Notes: generated by a model from the sequence alone, not told the origin. 13,341 bases of DNA from Gemmatimonadota bacterium (GCA_016180765.1 JACPAP010000218.1:1-13341), one strand, 5' to 3'. Shown: positions 7,640 to 13,341, counted from the stretch's first letter. Numbers and translations: made by a program.

Positions 7640-8485
7640 CTACCGGTTGTTCCGCAGCGCCACCTGAGTGGCCAGGCTGTCCGCCAGGTAACGGGGCTTC
7701 CCGCTGCCCAGCCACACGGGGAGCGACGTTCGCCCAGTGACCATGATGCCGATGCGCGCCACGCGCGCCGGGTCACGGGTGGGGGCGCCCTCGCGCGCGA
7801 AGTAGGTAAACCGAAGCCCTCCCGGCCCGAGGGGCCCGGCCACCGGTTGAAGGGCGGTCCACCCGGTCACCTTGCTGAACCGCCGGGCGCCGACCCAGGT
7901 GACCCCAGCGGCATCCGCGTAGCGCCGCACCTGGGTGACCTCGAAGCTGCGCACCGGGCTGCCCGCCAGGACGCTGTCGGGACCGGCCAGCCCGGGACGG
8001 ATGGTCGCGTCCAGGCTGGGCGCCCCGCCGGGACAGTTGCGGCCGAGCGTGGCGGCCGTCAGGTCCACGTGCACCCACCGGTCATCGCCGGCGAGGAGGG
8101 TCTGGCCGTCGCTGAAGATCAGCAGCGAATCGTACTCGGGGTCCAGGGGACGGGAGCCCATCGCGGCAGTATCCAGCGAGACCCTGCTGCCGGACGCTGG
8201 AAGGCAGGTCATATAGAACCCCCGCATGGCCTTGTACCTGAGCGATGAAACCGTCATGTCGATAATGTCGCTCCCGGCCGGGTCGGTCGCGTCCAGCTCG
8301 CGAAGATCCACGGGGAGAATGGCCACGGCCGAGCGCAGGTTGTGGTTCAATTCGATGCGTTGCGCCAGGCGCTGAGCGAGCCGGTGGGTGTGGATCAGCA
8401 CGCGGCCGATGGCCGTGGCGACGATCCCGCCCAGCGCCAGGGCGACCAGCAGCTCGGTCAACGTGAACCCCCGCCGGCTCAACAC
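7640..8485 (-). CDS. PilW-like minor pilin, set 2
   Basis: The 281 residues start with MLSRRG|FTLTELLVALALGGI, a classical prepilin signal: cleavage after Gly6, Glu at mature position 5 (Glu11) and a hydrophobic helix to about 30. The start is GTG at 8485, overlapping the previous gene by seven bases. The next codon, TTG at 8482, overlaps by four (TTGA) and is equally possible. The long beta-rich C-terminal part (about 60-270) fits the PilW/GspJ type of minor pilin, with RIELNHNLRSAVAILPVDLREL resembling the usual segment after the helix (shown here only as a family landmark). It has no frameshift. It lies between PilV-like and PilX-like genes, as in known minor pilin operons. Confidence 0.82.
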   Translation of the reverse strand: MLSRRGFTLTELLVALALGGIVATAIGRVLIHTHRLAQRLAQRIELNHNLRSAVAILPVDLRELDATDPAGSDIIDMTVSSLRYKAMRGFYMTCLPASGSRVSLDTAAMGSRPLDPEYDSLLIFSDGQTLLAGDDRWVHVDLTAATLGRNCPGGAPSLDATIRPGLAGPDSVLAGSPVRSFEVTQVRRYADAAGVTWVGARRFSKVTGWTALQPVAGPLGPGGLRFTYFAREGAPTRDPARVARIGIMVTGRTSLPVWLGSGKPRYLADSLATQVALRNNR

Positions 8486-8853
8486 GCGAAGGTGCTCGCG
8501 AAGGTCTCGGCGTGGACCGCCCGGGCCGTAGGCCAGGCCAGGGTGACCAGGACGCGCCGACCCCGGCCATTCAGGGTGCTCGCCACCGTCCAGGTGACCT
8601 GGTAGTCACCGAGCAGGGCCGTACCGCCGCTCAGGCTGGCGCAGGGCTGGCTGCGGAGCGTTTCCAGGCGCTCCGCGGCGAGGGTGGCCGCCTGAGTGGC
8701 CCGCCTCCCCTGCGCGACCAGGTTGGCAACGACCGCGGCGGCCGACGCGGCGGCCAGCACCCCGGTGGACAAGACCACCACCGCGAGCAGGACCTCGATC
8801 AAGGTCATCCCCTTCACAGGTGAGACAATGGCACCGGAAGCCGGATCCGGCAT
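8479..8853 (-). CDS. PilV-like minor pilin, set 2
   Basis: The 124 residues begin with a 15-residue leader and the prepilin motif VKG|MTLIEVLLAVVVLSTGV: cleavage after Gly15, Glu at mature position 5 (Glu20), hydrophobic helix to about 42. The motif AAERLETLRSQPCA after the helix is typical of PilV/GspI pilins. The chosen start, ATG 8853, has no clear ribosome site. A GTG at 8817 would give the very short leader MKG, also without a good ribosome site, so the start is uncertain. It is the first gene of set 2, preceded by a terminator-like hairpin and no promoter I can recognise. Two cysteines lie in the globular part. Confidence 0.8.
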   Translation of the reverse strand: MPDPASGAIVSPVKGMTLIEVLLAVVVLSTGVLAAASAAAVVANLVAQGRRATQAATLAAERLETLRSQPCASLSGGTALLGDYQVTWTVASTLNGRGRRVLVTLAWPTARAVHAETFASTFAC

Positions 8854-8903
8854 AACCCGAGCTATGCCGCGCGGTGCAAAGAAACGCGGTTACTCCGACG
8901 CCC

Positions 8904-8940
8904 AAAAACATGCCGGCCCACCTCTCAAGGGCGGGCCGGC
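8904..8940 (-). terminator. Intrinsic terminator after minor pilin set 1
   Basis: On the minus strand a perfect eight-base-pair GC stem (GCCGGCCC / GGGCCGGC, 8940-8933 and 8919-8912) with a 13-base loop is followed three bases later by TTTTT (8908-8904). It begins 23 bases after the PilX-like stop at 8964, so it would end the first minor pilin transcript. The T-run is short, so readthrough into set 2 is plausible. Confidence 0.6.
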
Positions 8941-8963
8941 GACCACTGGGCAGGCAGGTGAAC

Positions 8964-10337
8964 TTACGAGCCCAGCTTCTGCCACCAGGACAGGAACTTC
9001 CGCTTCGAAAGCATCCCGCCGCACCCGAAGGTGATTGTGGGGTTTCCGCTCACGTCAGCGGTCAATTCCCCGTCACCGAATTTCACGATGTCATCGCTTC
9101 CCGCAGGATTGGGATGGTCCTTGCAGAGCAGCTGGCCAGTGATCGTGACCCCGCCACTGGCGGCACACTGCGCCCCGGCGTAGATGAGCCCGTTGTAAGA
9201 GTTTCCCGAGCTTGTCCCCGTCCACAGGACGTCGCCGTCGGCGACGACCAGGGCCCCCGAGGGGTCGAGCGCCTGCATAACGGGATTACCCGAAAGCCGA
9301 ACCGACCCGGTGGCAAAGATCGACGTGTCCCAGGGATCCGAACTGGTGCCGCCCCCGGTGATGTACGCGTTCCCGTTGACGCAAAAGACCCCATCGGTCG
9401 TGCCACTTGACCCCTTGTCCCACTTCACGTTACCACCCGATATACTGTGCTTCCAACCCCACTGGGCGCTGCCGGTGGCGTCAACGGTCTTCACCACCAC
9501 GCCGGCCACGACCGAGTCAATGAATCCATCAGCCCGCAAGTCGAACCGATTCAGGGCGGTGCACATCCCGGTCGCGCTGAGCTCGGGGATGTCCGCCGGC
9601 GGCTGGTTGCTCAACGGCGTGTTGGAGCTGCCGTCGCAGTTCTGGATCGTGCCGCCGCTCACGCCGCCGGACGCCGTGACCGAGCCGCACACCGTGGTGG
9701 CCGAACCCTGCACCGAAAGGTCGCCATTGGCGTGGATCCCGCCGCACGCCCCGTCAACCTTCGCACTCCCGCCGAACTTGAGCTTTCCCTCCGTCGCCAG
9801 CGCCGGGTACGGGAAGTACCCAATCACGGCCTGGATCTCCGCCGAGGCGCCGTCCGGCATGACGCCGCGGCAACGGGCCAGCAGCCGGTTGTTGGTATCG
9901 GTCTGGGGGCTGAGGGCGTCGCCCGGGTCCGGCGGGTCATTCACCAGCGTGACGAAATAGGTCCCGCCGCCGAACGCGCGCCCCTCCGCGGGGATCGCCT
10001 CGTCGGTGGTCAGATCGTAGCTGATGAGCAGGTGGTCGTCCGTGGTTCCGAGGACGCCGTCACTACCCTTGATCAGGGTGTCGAAGCTTATCTTCCTCAG
10101 CTTCCCGCGCGTGAGTCCCAGGGCGTGGGAGGCACCCGCCTCCGCCACCAGCAAGGCGTGCATGGCGGATCGCCGGTTGAGGCTGGTCTTGGCGTTCAGG
10201 TCCACGATGACCCAGACGCCGGCGATCAGGACGCTGAGCGCCGCCAGGGCCGTAATGGCCGCGGGCAGGGCGATCCCCGCCCGTCCCAGAACCCGGCGCG
10301 TCAATTGGCCGTCCGGTTGCGTAGTTGGACCCACCAT
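8964..10337 (-). CDS. PilX-like minor pilin, set 1 (large, solenoid-like region)
   Basis: The 457 residues make this much larger than an ordinary minor pilin. The N-terminus GRAG|IALPAAITALAALSVLIAGVW has a cleavage-like Gly21 and a hydrophobic helix (22-45), with Ala26 instead of Glu at mature position 5. The helical stretch continues with NRRSAMHALLVAEAGASHAL, typical of PilX N-terminal domains. From about residue 165 the protein is Gly/Ser/Thr-rich with strand-turn repeats (LKFGGSAKVDGACGG, IHANGDLSVQGSATTVCG, GGVTITGQLLC) that resemble bactofilin or beta-solenoid rungs. Nine cysteines suggest periplasmic disulfides. The ATG at 10337 lies inside the previous gene and has AAAGGA upstream. 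A TTG at 10304 is an alternative. The closest concept I know is the solenoid-bearing tip pilin ComZ of Thermus, but that link is inference. Confidence 0.8.
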   Translation of the reverse strand: MVGPTTQPDGQLTRRVLGRAGIALPAAITALAALSVLIAGVWVIVDLNAKTSLNRRSAMHALLVAEAGASHALGLTRGKLRKISFDTLIKGSDGVLGTTDDHLLISYDLTTDEAIPAEGRAFGGGTYFVTLVNDPPDPGDALSPQTDTNNRLLARCRGVMPDGASAEIQAVIGYFPYPALATEGKLKFGGSAKVDGACGGIHANGDLSVQGSATTVCGSVTASGGVSGGTIQNCDGSSNTPLSNQPPADIPELSATGMCTALNRFDLRADGFIDSVVAGVVVKTVDATGSAQWGWKHSISGGNVKWDKGSSGTTDGVFCVNGNAYITGGGTSSDPWDTSIFATGSVRLSGNPVMQALDPSGALVVADGDVLWTGTSSGNSYNGLIYAGAQCAASGGVTITGQLLCKDHPNPAGSDDIVKFGDGELTADVSGNPTITFGCGGMLSKRKFLSWWQKLGS

Positions 10338-10891
10338 GATTCGATCCTTTCCAAGGTTCCCAGGCGGGGATCGCGCGGCGCTTCCAGCACGAACTTCGCG
10401 CGCGTGGCCCCCACGGTCTCCGACGTGGTCGTGATCTCGGTGCCGTTGTTAGCGTAGTATTGGAACCGGAGGCTCCGGATCGGCTCGGCGAGCGCCTGCG
10501 CCGCCCCGCCGGCCTGCCAGCGGACCCAGAGCGTGTCACTCCTCACCCAGACCTGGACGTCTTCCAGCGGATCGTTGACGTCACCGTCCGGGGGGTTGAA
10601 GTCCGAGACCACGCGCAGGTCGTCGAAGACGCCGTTGTTGTCCGGGTCCGGGTGGAGCTGCGCGAGCCCTTGGTTCAGTGGGTCGGCGCCGGCGGCGCGC
10701 AGAACGGTAATCAGGGTCATCTGCGCCACCCGCAGCGACTCCTGCGCACGCACTCGCTCGCGCTGGTCCACATACCCGCGCTGCACCCTGAGCACCGCCG
10801 ACATGAGCGCGCCCATGACCACCGTGAGGATGCTCAGCGAGAGCATCAGCTCGACCAGCGAGAAGCCGCGGCGATTGCGAATCCGGTTCAT
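10301..10891 (-). CDS. PilW-like minor pilin, set 1
   Basis: The 196 residues start with MNRIRNRRG|FSLVELMLSLSIL: cleavage after Gly9, Glu14 at mature position 5, hydrophobic helix to about 33, then a charged helix (VDQRERVRAQESLRVAQMTL) usual in PilW/GspJ pilins. The ATG at 10891 forms an ATGA overlap with the PilV-like stop, which favours it over a more distant upstream ATG that would bury the signal. An aspartate-rich loop, DPDNNGVFDD (82-91), looks like a calcium site. The C-terminal part has alternating strands ending ESWWVQLRNR. It is intact and overlaps the next gene by 37 bases. Confidence 0.85.
   Translation of the reverse strand: MNRIRNRRGFSLVELMLSLSILTVVMGALMSAVLRVQRGYVDQRERVRAQESLRVAQMTLITVLRAAGADPLNQGLAQLHPDPDNNGVFDDLRVVSDFNPPDGDVNDPLEDVQVWVRSDTLWVRWQAGGAAQALAEPIRSLRFQYYANNGTEITTTSETVGATRAKFVLEAPRDPRLGTLERIESWWVQLRNRTAN
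10345..10350 (-). promoter_or_regulatory. Ribosome binding site deciding the PilX-like start
   Basis: AAAGGA on the minus strand lies seven bases before the ATG at 10337, inside the PilW-like gene. It favours this ATG over the TTG at 10304 that would overlap the PilW stop as TTGA. Confidence 0.55.
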
Positions 10892-11331
10892 CGCACCACC
10901 AGGAGCAGGGTTGGGAAGTCCATCGCCGGCACTCTGACCCGGGACTGCTGCTCTGACGCGATCCGCAAGGTGGCCCGCCGGGTGCCCGCCACCCCCGCCT
11001 CGATCAGCCACCGGCGGATGTAAGGCCGGCCCACCGGGCTGGTCACGGTGTCGGCGTGATCGGCTTCGGATGTCGTCAGCGAACCGCCCAGGCTGACCTG
11101 GACCGTGTCGGCACTCTTGTAGATGGCGTGCGCCCGCAACTCTTCCACCTTGCTCTCGGCCAAGGCCGTCATCTCCGTCACCACGGTGGACCGTACCTGC
11201 CGGAGCGTCGCGGTCGCCATGATGCTGGCCACTGCCAACACCCCCACAACCAGGAGCAGAACGGCCACCATCAGCTCCGCCAACGTGAAGCCGGCCTCTC
11301 GCTTAGCGCACACTGGCAAATCCCGCGGCAT
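10888..11331 (-). CDS. PilV-like minor pilin, set 1
   Basis: The 147 residues carry a 14-residue leader and REAG|FTLAELMVAVLLLVVGV: cleavage after Gly14, Glu19 at mature position 5, hydrophobic helix to about 42. TEMTALAESKVEELRAHA after the helix is typical of PilV/GspI pilins. The ATG at 11331 lies inside the end of the GspH/FimT gene (29-base overlap) and has AAGG nine bases upstream. An in-frame GTG at 11313 is a weaker alternative. The stop overlaps the PilW-like ATG (ATGA). It is an intact second gene of set 1. Confidence 0.84.
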   Translation of the reverse strand: MPRDLPVCAKREAGFTLAELMVAVLLLVVGVLAVASIMATATLRQVRSTVVTEMTALAESKVEELRAHAIYKSADTVQVSLGGSLTTSEADHADTVTSPVGRPYIRRWLIEAGVAGTRRATLRIASEQQSRVRVPAMDFPTLLLVVR

Positions 11332-11707
11332 TGACTTCGACCTTCTTGGTGAACGTGCTCAGGGCCAGCGTAAACGTGCCGGCTCCGACCAACGCCGGAC
11401 CGAAGGCGGCGAACTTGACCGTATCCGGACCCGCCGTGAACTGCACGGTGCCGGGCAGGCTGCGCTTACCGATGTACTGAATCGTATAAGTGGTGGCGTC
11501 CGTCCGGGCCAACCAGACGATGGCGTTCCGTTTCACCGCTTCGACTCGGGCCCTGGAGAGATCTCCCACCAGCTGCTGGGCGGCCCCGTCCACCTGCCAC
11601 TGCACCCTCAGCCTCCCGAACTGGGGGATCGCCATCGCCGCCATGAGGCCCATCACGGTGACGACGATCAACAGCTCGATCAGGGTTATGCCTCTGGTGT
11701 TTCGCAT
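11303..11707 (-). CDS. GspH/FimT-family minor pilin
   Basis: The 134 residues start with MRNTRG|ITLIELLIVVTVMGL: cleavage after Gly6, Glu11 at mature position 5, hydrophobic helix to about 30 (AAMAIPQF), then QQLVGDLSRARVEAVKRNAIVWL, the GspH/FimT landmark after the helix in which two successive helical turns precede the strands. The start at 11707 is chosen because GAGGT lies eight bases upstream and the leader is of normal length. Upstream ATGs at 11722 and 11740 sit at or before the predicted transcription start. It is the first gene behind the sigma-54 promoter. Such pilins prime pilus assembly together with PilV, PilW and PilX. It is not a major pilin: the residues after position 60 do not look like PilA. 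Confidence 0.86.
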   Translation of the reverse strand: MRNTRGITLIELLIVVTVMGLMAAMAIPQFGRLRVQWQVDGAAQQLVGDLSRARVEAVKRNAIVWLARTDATTYTIQYIGKRSLPGTVQFTAGPDTVKFAAFGPALVGAGTFTLALSTFTKKVEVNAAGFASVR

Positions 11708-11715
11708 GGTTGGCG

Positions 11716-11720
11716 ACCTC
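11716..11720 (-). promoter_or_regulatory. Ribosome binding site of the GspH/FimT gene
   Basis: GAGGT on the minus strand is eight bases before the ATG at 11707. It lies about five to nine bases downstream of the predicted sigma-54 start, giving a leader of roughly 18 bases. Confidence 0.6.
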
Positions 11721-11736
11721 ATGGCCCAGTATCTTG

Positions 11737-11751
11737 TCAATTGGCGTGCCA
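11737..11751 (-). promoter_or_regulatory. Sigma-54 (-24/-12) promoter of minor pilin set 1
   Basis: The minus strand reads TGGCACG-CCAA-TTGA, against the sigma-54 consensus TGGCACR-N4-TTGCW. All seven bases of the -24 element and TTG of the -12 element match at exact spacing; only the C at -12 is replaced by A. The predicted transcription start is near 11725, just before the GspH/FimT ribosome site. An NtrC-family activator gene ends about 85 bases upstream. Confidence 0.75.
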
Positions 11752-11769
11752 GGTATATAGGTCTTTATA

Positions 11770-11782
11770 TATCAATCACTTA
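11770..11782 (+). promoter_or_regulatory. IHF binding-site consensus between enhancer and sigma-54 promoter
   Basis: TATCAATCACTTA on the plus strand fits the IHF consensus WATCAA-N4-TTR at every defined base and lies beside an AT-rich run (about 11750-11772). It sits about 45-57 bases upstream of the predicted start, where IHF usually bends DNA to bring an enhancer-bound activator to sigma-54 polymerase. Confidence 0.5.
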
Positions 11783-11808
11783 CTCTCTTTCGCCACGATG
11801 TCACGCCC

Positions 11809-11843
11809 GTGCAAGAAGCCGCATAGAGTGCAAGATCATGCAC
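11809..11843. promoter_or_regulatory. Candidate enhancer (activator-binding) sites
   Basis: A palindrome, GTGCA-N6-TGCAC (11828-11843), with further pairing in its centre (GATC), lies 103-118 bases upstream of the predicted sigma-54 start. A second GTGCAAG (11809-11815) repeats the left half 19 bases away, about two helical turns. The palindrome overlaps the 3' end of the regulator gene. Arm sequence and distance resemble NtrC-type enhancers, but the protein bound here is inferred from the neighbouring gene only. Confidence 0.45.
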
Positions 11844-12630
11844 GTTCGAGGTCTGCGTTCCTGAGCTTGTAGAAGAGGCTGCGAACGCTGATGCCAAGGA
11901 TCTTCGCCGCATCGCGACGGTTGCCGCCGGTCGCGGCCAGGGCTCTTTGGATCGCCTCACGCTCGGCGTCACGCAACGCAGCTGCCAGGGTGGGGGTGCC
12001 CACGCCGCGCTCGACGGGCGCGGCCGGGGCAGCCGCCCCCAACCCGACGTCGCGAATCATGCCATCGGGACTCAGCACCACGGCCCGCTCCAGCGCGTTT
12101 TCCAGCTCTCGGACATTGCCGGGCCACGGGCACACCCGGATGGCGGCCAAGGCCTCGGGGGCGAGCGTGACCGGTTTGCCGGTCCGTCGGACGATCCGCT
12201 CGAGCAGGGAAGCCACCAGGGCCGCGAGGTCTTCAGGTCGCTCGCGGAGCGGCGGGATGTGAATCCGGACCACGTTGAGACGGTAGTACAGGTCCTCGCG
12301 GAACCGGCCGCCGGCGGTGTCCTGCTCCAGGTCTCGCGCCGTGGCGGCGAGCACTCGCACGTCCACGCGCCGGGCCCGCGAGTCGCCGACGCGACGGATC
12401 TCCCCTTCCTGAAGCACCCGGAGGAGCTTGACCTGCAGCGCCAGGGGGAGGTCGCCCACCTCGTCCAGCAGGAGCGTGCCTCCATCGGCTTCCTCGAACA
12501 GGCCGCGCTTGTCGGCCGTAGCACCGGTAAATGCGCCACGGCTATGCCCGAACAGCTCCGACTCCAGCAGGTGCTCCGGGATGGCGCCGCAGTTGAGCGC
12601 CACGAACCGGGCCGCGTGGCGCGGGCTCAT
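11836..12630 (-). CDS. NtrC-family (PilR-like) regulator, ATPase and DNA-binding piece (broken gene)
   Basis: This is the second half of the sigma-54 activator gene that starts at 13124, now in a different frame. Readable homology begins at RAIHRMSPR (about 12645), and the first in-frame ATG is at 12630. The AAA+ domain carries ESELFGHSRGAFTGA with the sigma-54-contacting GAFTGA loop (12520-12537), Walker B GGTLLLDEVGDLP, the FREDLYYRLNVV and PPLRERPEDL segments, and sensor II WPGNVRELEN. A Fis-type helix-turn-helix closes it (EREAIQRALAATGGNRRDAA ... GISVRSLFYKLRN). Nothing in this half looks degenerate. The ATG at 12630 overlaps the stop of the first half as ATGA, so automatic calling would show two coupled genes. 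Without the Walker A motif this half alone should not hydrolyse ATP. Confidence 0.82.
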   Translation of the reverse strand: MSPRHAARFVALNCGAIPEHLLESELFGHSRGAFTGATADKRGLFEEADGGTLLLDEVGDLPLALQVKLLRVLQEGEIRRVGDSRARRVDVRVLAATARDLEQDTAGGRFREDLYYRLNVVRIHIPPLRERPEDLAALVASLLERIVRRTGKPVTLAPEALAAIRVCPWPGNVRELENALERAVVLSPDGMIRDVGLGAAAPAAPVERGVGTPTLAAALRDAEREAIQRALAATGGNRRDAAKILGISVRSLFYKLRNADLERA

Positions 12631-13124
12631 GCGATGGATGGCCCTTCTTTCCCCGTCCCGCTGTCGCCGGTGATCAGCACGGTGGTGGGATGGGGCGCCA
12701 CCCGCGTGGCCAGATCCACCACCCGGCGCATGGCCGGGGACTCGGCGATGACCTCCCGATCGGTCCACCGCGCCAACTCCGCCGTGAGGCTCGCCACCTG
12801 GCCGCGGAGTTGCTCCCGCTCCTCGGCCTTGCGCAGCGTGAGCAGCACTTCGTCCGAGCGGAACGGCTTGGGCAGGTAGTCGTAGGCGCCCTCCTTCATG
12901 GCCGCGATGGCGGCGTCTTCGCCTCCGTAGGCGCTCATCATGATCACCAGGGCGGAGCCCTTGGTCTCGCGGTAGCGCCGGAGGAACTCCAGCCCCTCCA
13001 TCTCCGGCATGCGCACGTCGCACAGGATGATGTCGAACGGCTCAACCTCGTACTCGGCCTGTTGCAGGAGGAGCGTCAGCGACTGACGGAGGCCGGCGTC
13101 GTCGTCGACGATCAAGAGCTTCAT
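12627..13124 (-). CDS. NtrC-family (PilR-like) regulator, receiver and Walker A piece (broken gene)
   Basis: First half of the sigma-54 activator. The start at 13124 overlaps the kinase stop as ATGA and has GAGG upstream. The receiver domain begins MKLLIVDDD and keeps the phospho-acceptor (ILCDVRMP, Asp36), the MMSAYG switch segment and the conserved Lys in LPKPF. Asp36 is about 17-18 residues earlier than usual (near 54), because EYEV runs straight into EPFDIIL: the second strand and helix of the receiver are missing. After a linker helix the AAA+ domain starts (IAESPAMRRVVDLA) and reaches Walker A, GDSGTGKE, then the frame is lost and stops at TGA 12627. About ten bases coding for the usual Leu-Val-Ala-Arg after Walker A are absent. 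Confidence 0.82.
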   Translation of the reverse strand: MKLLIVDDDAGLRQSLTLLLQQAEYEVEPFDIILCDVRMPEMEGLEFLRRYRETKGSALVIMMSAYGGEDAAIAAMKEGAYDYLPKPFRSDEVLLTLRKAEEREQLRGQVASLTAELARWTDREVIAESPAMRRVVDLATRVAPHPTTVLITGDSGTGKEGPSIA

Positions 13125-13341
13125 GGCCCGGCCTCGGGCAGAAAGACTTTGAACGCCGCTCCGCCCTCGCGCCCAGTCTCGACCCACACCACGCCGCCGC
13201 ACTGGTGGACCGTGCGCTGCACCACGGCCAGGCCCAGTCCGGTCCCGGAGCCCGGGGGTTTGGTGGTGAAGAAGGGATCGAAGACCCGCTCGCGATCCTC
13301 CGCCGGGACGCCGGGCCCCGAGTCCGCGACGTAGAGCAACG
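13121..13341 (-). CDS. Sensor histidine kinase, C-terminal end (PilS/NtrB-like, partial)
   Basis: Only the last 73 codons are inside the window; the gene continues beyond base 13341. They contain the ATP-binding core of a HATPase_c domain: DSGPGV (G1 box), DPFFTTKPPGSGTGLGLAVV (F and G2 boxes), and the closing strand GGAAFKVFLPEAG. This arrangement is typical of NtrB/PilS-type kinases that work with sigma-54 activators. It overlaps the regulator start as ATGA, so the two proteins are a cognate pair. The sensor part, and so the signal, cannot be seen. Confidence 0.88.
   Translation of the reverse strand, partial: LLYVADSGPGVPAEDRERVFDPFFTTKPPGSGTGLGLAVVQRTVHQCGGVVWVETGREGGAAFKVFLPEAGP

Noticed and set aside
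9447..10457. Plus-strand open frame of 336 codons opposite the PilX- and PilW-like genes
   Set aside because: No domain, poor composition and no ribosome site; the minus-strand pilins explain the region.
11303..11707. Major pilin PilA
   Set aside because: The region after the N-terminal helix matches GspH/FimT minor pilins, and it is followed by V-W-X genes typical of minor pilin operons.
11947..12879. Plus-strand open frame of 310 codons opposite the regulator
   Set aside because: The minus strand carries unmistakable NtrC-family motifs over the whole interval.
11836..13124. Two genuinely separate coupled genes (stand-alone receiver and stand-alone ATPase regulator)
   Set aside because: Walker A ends one frame and its downstream continuation starts the other at the expected place, so a single split gene is the simpler reading.

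Overview
The window is GC-rich, and every gene I can support lies on the minus strand, so transcription runs from high to low coordinates. It is a type IV pilus (T4P) locus. It holds a two-component regulator pair, two sets of minor pilins, the pilMNOPQ alignment and secretin operon, and a secreted lipoprotein. The gene order, the AMIN-type PilQ and the Ig-domain lipoprotein suggest an environmental Gram-negative bacterium. Gemmatimonadota is my best guess, held with low to moderate confidence and based on style rather than a marker gene. No rRNA, tRNA, CRISPR array or transposase is visible, and neither is a major pilin or the PilB, PilT, PilC or PilD genes.

Layout in transcription order. 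(1) 13341-11836: the C-terminal end of a sensor histidine kinase, coupled by ATGA to an NtrC-family regulator (PilS/PilR-like). The regulator is damaged twice: about 17-18 residues are missing from the receiver domain, and a frameshift sits just after the Walker A motif. (2) 11843-11707: a compact control region with a palindrome, an IHF-consensus match and a -24/-12 sigma-54 promoter, the usual layout for an enhancer-driven promoter. (3) 11707-8964: minor pilin set 1 (GspH/FimT, PilV-like, PilW-like, PilX-like), all overlapping, closed by a hairpin with a T-run. (4) 8853-6578: minor pilin set 2 (PilV-, PilW- and PilX-like), with no recognisable promoter. (5) 6577-6368: an intergenic region with a sigma-70-like promoter. 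(6) 6367-1684: pilM, pilN, pilO, pilP and pilQ, tightly packed and intact. (7) 1664-1: a lipoprotein with Ig-like and beta-propeller-like parts, frameshifted near 1243 and running off the window.

Inferred joint function: the kinase and regulator drive sigma-54 transcription of minor pilins that prime or cap the pilus. PilMNOP links the inner-membrane motor to the PilQ outer-membrane secretin. The trailing lipoprotein may be a surface or envelope accessory. The most interesting points are the sigma-54/IHF/enhancer layout, two PilX-like proteins that lack Glu5 and carry long Gly-rich, solenoid-like regions, calcium-loop motifs in PilQ and a PilW, and three deletion-type lesions confined to the genes flanking the pilus cluster.
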